DNA of 64,000 bases, taken from positions 186,001 through 250,000 of the forward strand of contig NZ_JAKCFA010000018.1 of assembly GCF_024198215.1 (NCBI RefSeq), in the 5' to 3' direction. Under the pieces are notes generated by a model. It searched no databases. It was not told the DNA's origin and worked only from the letters and a program-made list of their open reading frames with translations. Numbering within the stretch: the first letter of the stretch is position 1; the number at the start of each line of letters is the position of its first letter. Of this stretch, positions 60,890 to 64,000 are shown one piece after another. This DNA comes from Myxococcus qinghaiensis. Lineage in GTDB: Bacteria; Myxococcota; Myxococcia; Myxococcales; Myxococcaceae. The translations under genes were made by a program, and so were the position numbers.

Positions 60890-61806
60890 GACTCACCTCG
60901 GAAGTCATAGGCGCCGTTCCGGCCCTCGAAGCGCTCTGGGTAGAAGCGAACTTGAGACCATGCGGCGTCGAGTCCTCGATGAAGGATGGGCTCGCTGTAG
61001 TGATGTCCACCGTCGACGTTGTCGAAGAAGCGACCGGCGGGATCAACCATCGCGTAGCTGCCACGCATGTCCTCGTTGTCTTCCGGGACCAGGAAGATGC
61101 CGTCGTGCTCCAGTAAGCGGTGACGGTCGACGAAGGCGTTGAAGTCCTCGAGGTCGCAGCGAAGTTCCTCCACCTTGCCCGAGTTCTGTCCTGCGACGCT
61201 GAGCACACGCAACAGCTTCCAGCGCTCGGGCTTCAGCTTTCGCAGGAAGGCCACCTGGTCTTCGCCCGCGTTCAGGCTCGTGACGACCGTGTTGACCTTG
61301 AGGCGCATTCCCGCGTCGCGGACTCGCTCGGCGATCAACTGGTACTCCGCGGGCGTCAGCGCCTTCCCATGGACTGCCCGCCCCATGGCGGCATGAGTGT
61401 CGGGCGACACGCTGTCGATGCTCAGCGTCACCCAGTCGACGACACCCCGCAGGCGCTCAATGGTGGCGGCGTCCAACTTGCTGCCGTTCGTCACCAGATT
61501 CGTGGTCGCGCCTTGTGCCTTGGCGGTGGCCGCGAGCTCTGGCAACCAGGGGCAGAGCAACGGCTCGCCTCCCGCGAAGGTGATCTTCTCGAAGCGGCTC
61601 GCCAACAGCTCCACCACTCGCAGCGCCGCGCCCTCTGGGAGATGTCCCTTGGGAAGCACGTCCCTGCGGACGTCCTTGAAGGTGGCGAAGCAGAACCGGC
61701 AACGCATGTTGCACGGCTCCCACAGGTGGAAGTTGACGGTCGGCGGCATCGCCTTGGGGGCGGCCGTGAGCGCGAGGGACTGTGTTGCGGAAGATTGCGG
61801 GTCCAT
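60886..61806 (-). CDS. Prokaryotic viperin (antiviral radical SAM enzyme)
   Basis: 306 residues. The 4Fe-4S motif is 'EPCNMRCRFCFATF' (C32, C36, C39). 'ITFAGGEPLLC' is the SAM-binding GGEP. 'NLVTNGSK', 'TLSIDSV' and 'LKVNTVVTSLNAGEDQ' match viperin segments (human viperin has 'KINSVINRFNVEED'). The C-terminal 'LKPERWKLLRVLSVAGQNSG' and 'LVPEDNEDMRGSYAMVDPAGRFFDN' are close to the viperin-specific region. Viperins turn CTP, GTP or UTP into 3'-deoxy-3',4'-didehydro chain terminators that stop viral RNA synthesis. GGAGG precedes the ATG. The gene is followed by its kinase and preceded, 84 bp upstream, by a membrane-sigma fusion. Confidence 0.9.
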   Translation of the reverse strand: MDPQSSATQSLALTAAPKAMPPTVNFHLWEPCNMRCRFCFATFKDVRRDVLPKGHLPEGAALRVVELLASRFEKITFAGGEPLLCPWLPELAATAKAQGATTNLVTNGSKLDAATIERLRGVVDWVTLSIDSVSPDTHAAMGRAVHGKALTPAEYQLIAERVRDAGMRLKVNTVVTSLNAGEDQVAFLRKLKPERWKLLRVLSVAGQNSGKVEELRCDLEDFNAFVDRHRLLEHDGIFLVPEDNEDMRGSYAMVDPAGRFFDNVDGGHHYSEPILHRGLDAAWSQVRFYPERFEGRNGAYDFRGES

Positions 61807-61890
61807 GAAGCCTCCAGAGGACGCCCGCGTCGGCGGGTCATCTTGTGCTCCACTTCCTTCAGCGAATTAAGTGTGACCCGAATTCGTAAG

Positions 61891-63186
61891 CTACTGACAT
61901 CTCTGGAGAAATTCGGTCCTTAATTGGTCCCGAGCGCGCTGGACGCGTTTGCGCGCCGCCGCATGCGTGATGTCCAGCCGGAGACCTATCTCGGTTTCGT
62001 CCATTCCTTCGAAGTAGCGCATGCGGAGGACGTCCTGCTGTTCCTTTGGGAGGGCGCAGAGTGCCGCCCGGAGCGCGTGATGCGACTCCAGCTCGACATA
62101 CTGGTCGTCCGGTCGGATGTTGCAGGCGGGCTCCGGCAGCGACTCCAGTTCGCAGGCCCTGCTCACCTGGCCGAATCGTCTCCGCGCGCCGAAATCGACC
62201 GCGCGGAGGAAGTAGGGCTCGAAATCCAGGGGCGGCTCCCTCCTCATGCAGATGTTCAAGAGGATGGCCTGGACGAGGTCCTCCGCGTCGGCGCTGTTCG
62301 TGACGATACCCCGCGCGATTCGATGGGCCTTGGCCATCATCTCCTGTTGCTGGAATTGCGTTTCCAGACAGGCGTGCATGTTGCTCGCGGGCGCGGACCC
62401 CAATGCACCGAGGTGGGCAACGGATACCTCGCCTGCGCTGTTGTAGGTGGCTGGGATCGCGCCGGTCCTGCGGGCTCCCGCGCCCAGGAGCGCCTGTCGC
62501 GAGCATTCCCACGAGGCCGAGTCGCAGGGCGCGGGCTGGGCGTTTGCGATGGCTCGAGACTCGGACTTGAGAGCTTTGGCGAGAGGAACCACCGCCAGCG
62601 CCAATGCCGTCGCGGCGAGCGCTCCCAAGGTCAGCACTCCGGCGCCGAACGGCGAGGCCCTCGCGAGGCGCCAGGAGAGACGAAGGCCGCCCACGCTCAT
62701 CCGAATGATCAGCGCGCTGATGGAGAGAACGGCCCAGACAGAGAATGCGATGACCAGCGCGCCAGGCAGCACGGGCAGCGCACTGCGTTGGTTCCCCTCC
62801 GGCAGGGCCCACTGGCATGAGAGGAACAGAAGCAATCCCAGCAGGAGCCAGGGCCACCGGAGCAGCGAGCGAGGATGCCCGGCTCGCCCCGCCATCCGCT
62901 GGTATCCATTCCAGGCGGTGACGGCCGTGAAGGCAATCAAGGTCATCGAGAGGAAGATGACGGACAACTGGGCCGCGCCTTCGAACACGCCTGCGGTGAG
63001 CGCACCAATCCGTTGCAGGACCGTGGCTGCGCCCGTGAGCCCGATGAGGCCCGTGAATCCAATGCCAACGATGACGCCGGGCACGACGACGTTGGTCGCG
63101 AAGATGGCAAGCGCCAGCGCGACCAGCGCCAGTTGCCAACCCGAGGTACGCCGTGGCTGCGGTCCTGGCTCCCCCACCTTTGCCAT
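61891..63186 (-). CDS. Multi-pass membrane protein fused to ECF-type sigma domains
   Basis: 431 residues. Residues about 18-201 contain some six membrane helices ('WQLALVALALAIFATNVVV', 'VIFLSMTLIAFTAVTAWNGY', 'WLLLGLLLFLSCQWAL', 'ALVIAFSVWAVLSISALII', 'VLTLGALAATALALAVV'). Residues about 273-340 resemble sigma-70 region 2 ('QQQEMMAKAHRIARGIVTNSADAEDLVQAILLNI'), and about 365-425 are region 4 ('LPKEQQDVLRMRYFEGMDETEIGLRLDITHAAARKRVQRAR'). ATG 63186 has AAGGAAGG upstream and is preferred over 63216. A membrane-tethered sigma factor is unusual; release by proteolysis, or recruitment at the membrane, is possible. Confidence 0.82.
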   Translation of the reverse strand: MAKVGEPGPQPRRTSGWQLALVALALAIFATNVVVPGVIVGIGFTGLIGLTGAATVLQRIGALTAGVFEGAAQLSVIFLSMTLIAFTAVTAWNGYQRMAGRAGHPRSLLRWPWLLLGLLLFLSCQWALPEGNQRSALPVLPGALVIAFSVWAVLSISALIIRMSVGGLRLSWRLARASPFGAGVLTLGALAATALALAVVPLAKALKSESRAIANAQPAPCDSASWECSRQALLGAGARRTGAIPATYNSAGEVSVAHLGALGSAPASNMHACLETQFQQQEMMAKAHRIARGIVTNSADAEDLVQAILLNICMRREPPLDFEPYFLRAVDFGARRRFGQVSRACELESLPEPACNIRPDDQYVELESHHALRAALCALPKEQQDVLRMRYFEGMDETEIGLRLDITHAAARKRVQRARDQLRTEFLQRCQ

Positions 63187-63398
63187 GCGACCTTCCTTCT
63201 CAGACCTGCCCGACATCGTACGGGCTTGTCTGGTGAAGGGGAATCCGCCAACTCGGGACGGTCAGTTCGCTCGGTTTTGTTTCCTGGAGTCCCGGTCCTC
63301 TGTGGGGTGGACCGGTGTCGCCATGAGGGAGGGACCCGCCTCGGGCGCGGTGACCCGTAACGGCGCCTTTCGCCGGAGGAGCCCCTGGCCCAGAGCTT

Positions 63399-63899
63399 TC
63401 AGCGCGGTGCCGCGCGGCGCTGTCTGGGCAGGGCCGCGCGCGCCAGGGTCTTCTCCGGGACGCTCTCCTTGTCCTCACGGCTGAGGACCTCGACGTCGAC
63501 GACCCGGGCGCCGTCGGCGGAGGCCGGTGGGCCGAGCGTGACCACGAGCACCCGGTAGGCCTCCTCCAGCCGCTTGTGCAGTTTGATGAAGTTCACCTGC
63601 GCGGTGCCGGGCATGTCCTCGGTGTACGTGAAGTACCAGCGCAGCTCGTCCAGGTTGCTGTAGTACCGGTCCACCACGGCCTGTTCCTGCTCCGGCAGGT
63701 GGATGAGGTTCTCGAACGCGCCGTCGGCGTAGCGCGAGGCGATGGTGTCGAGCAGCGGCTCTCGACTGCGCAGGCGCGAGAAGAGGGCGAACATCTCGTC
63801 ACGTCGAGCTTCCAGCCGGCGCATGATGCCGGCGGCGTCCATTGCAATCAGATTGCGGACGCGAGCGGCCATCTCATCGGCCTTCTTGCGGCGAGCCAT
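63399..63899 (-). CDS. Conserved helical protein, unknown function
   Basis: 166 residues, soluble, helical and rich in Arg and Glu ('MRRLEARRDEMFALFSRLRSREPLLDTIASRY', 'LPEQEQAVVDRYYSNLDELRWYF'), with a basic Arg/Ala tail. No signal peptide or known domain. Its ribosome-binding site is weak. It lies 212 bp upstream of the sigma fusion in the same direction, with 52 bp to the next gene's end. Confidence 0.75.
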   Translation of the reverse strand: MARRKKADEMAARVRNLIAMDAAGIMRRLEARRDEMFALFSRLRSREPLLDTIASRYADGAFENLIHLPEQEQAVVDRYYSNLDELRWYFTYTEDMPGTAQVNFIKLHKRLEEAYRVLVVTLGPPASADGARVVDVEVLSREDKESVPEKTLARAALPRQRRAAPR

Positions 63900-63951
63900 G
63901 GCGGCCAGCCTAGCCCCCCAACCCGAGCCGAGCCAATGGGGGGCCGGTGGG

Positions 63952-64000
63952 TCAGTAGACCCTCAGGAGCTTGGGCTGACAGACGAAGCGCGGGTTGCGG
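63952..64000 (-). CDS. C-terminal end of an unidentified gene (5' part beyond window)
   Basis: The minus strand has an open frame ending 'RNPRFVCQPKLLRVY' and a TGA at 63952-63954. Only 15 codons are visible, so nothing can be said about the product. Confidence 0.35.
   Translation of the reverse strand, partial: RNPRFVCQPKLLRVY

Noticed and set aside
60326..61806. Molybdenum-cofactor (MoaA) or SPASM maturase instead of viperin
   Set aside because: No second C-terminal Cys cluster is present, and the 'PERWKLLRVL' and 'VPEDNEDMRGSY' segments fit viperin specifically.
1..64000. tRNA, rRNA, CRISPR or IS elements
   Set aside because: No tRNA-like T-loop arrangements, direct-repeat arrays or transposase-like proteins were seen by reading; a covariance search was not possible.

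Overview
The window is a high-GC (about two thirds G+C), densely coded chromosomal segment from a myxobacterium, most likely Myxococcus or a close Myxococcaceae relative. The evidence is an eight-gene nfs-type spore-coat/motility operon, a PocR-type sigma-54 activator, an RpoH-like sigma factor, many TPR, beta-barrel and DNRLRE secreted proteins, myxobacterial Cys-rich lipoproteins, and heavy use of ATGA/GTGA start-stop overlaps. I saw no rRNA, tRNA, IS element, prophage or CRISPR array.

Layout. 1-6.6 kb: the end of a large secreted DNRLRE/beta-propeller protein, a bactofilin-like protein, a TerB-like protein, a GNAT acetyltransferase, then selA overlapping an HNH endonuclease gene. 6.8-10.9 kb: a MinD/FlhG-like ATPase coupled to a degenerate J-domain/RodZ-type HTH protein, a small conserved protein and an RluD-type pseudouridine synthase with a histone-H1-like tail. 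10.8-13.9 kb (minus strand): a HEAT-like protein and a degenerate HD-GYP protein. 14-16 kb: a Bor-like lipoprotein and two paralogous small secreted proteins around a membrane-anchored coiled coil. 16-25.4 kb (minus strand): OPT transporter, sigma-32-like factor, a MoxR-DUF58-transglutaminase operon, a STAS protein and a lytic transglycosylase. 25.6-28.9 kb: small membrane, zinc-ribbon, HupE-like and helical proteins. 29.0-29.7 kb: a stand-alone rplC with its own promoter and terminator.

30.1-42.5 kb holds nfsA-H: outer-membrane beta-barrels, periplasmic TPR proteins, a lipoprotein and an inner-membrane FHA-TonB protein. Together these form the envelope-spanning part of an Agl-driven trafficking machine used for spore coat assembly in M. 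xanthus. Hairpins in its intergenic gaps, including a strong terminator-like one before nfsH, suggest graded expression. 42.6-56.2 kb is mostly housekeeping: typA, a hydrolase/sigma-54 activator pair, a zinc-type CDF exporter, rsmD, coaD, an aspartate-type aminotransferase and carB. A 42-bp terminator hairpin after carB recurs almost exactly 1.2 kb downstream, next to a truncated ORF. 57-60 kb: SRPBCC, SDR and fatty-acid desaturase genes.

The most notable locus is 60.3-63.2 kb (minus strand). It contains a prokaryotic viperin (antiviral radical SAM enzyme), a translationally coupled phage-type dNMP kinase and, immediately upstream, an unusual multi-pass membrane protein fused to sigma-70 regions 2 and 4. 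The viperin and kinase fit a chain-terminator-nucleotide antiviral system. The membrane-tethered sigma factor is a plausible but unproven dedicated sensor/regulator for it.
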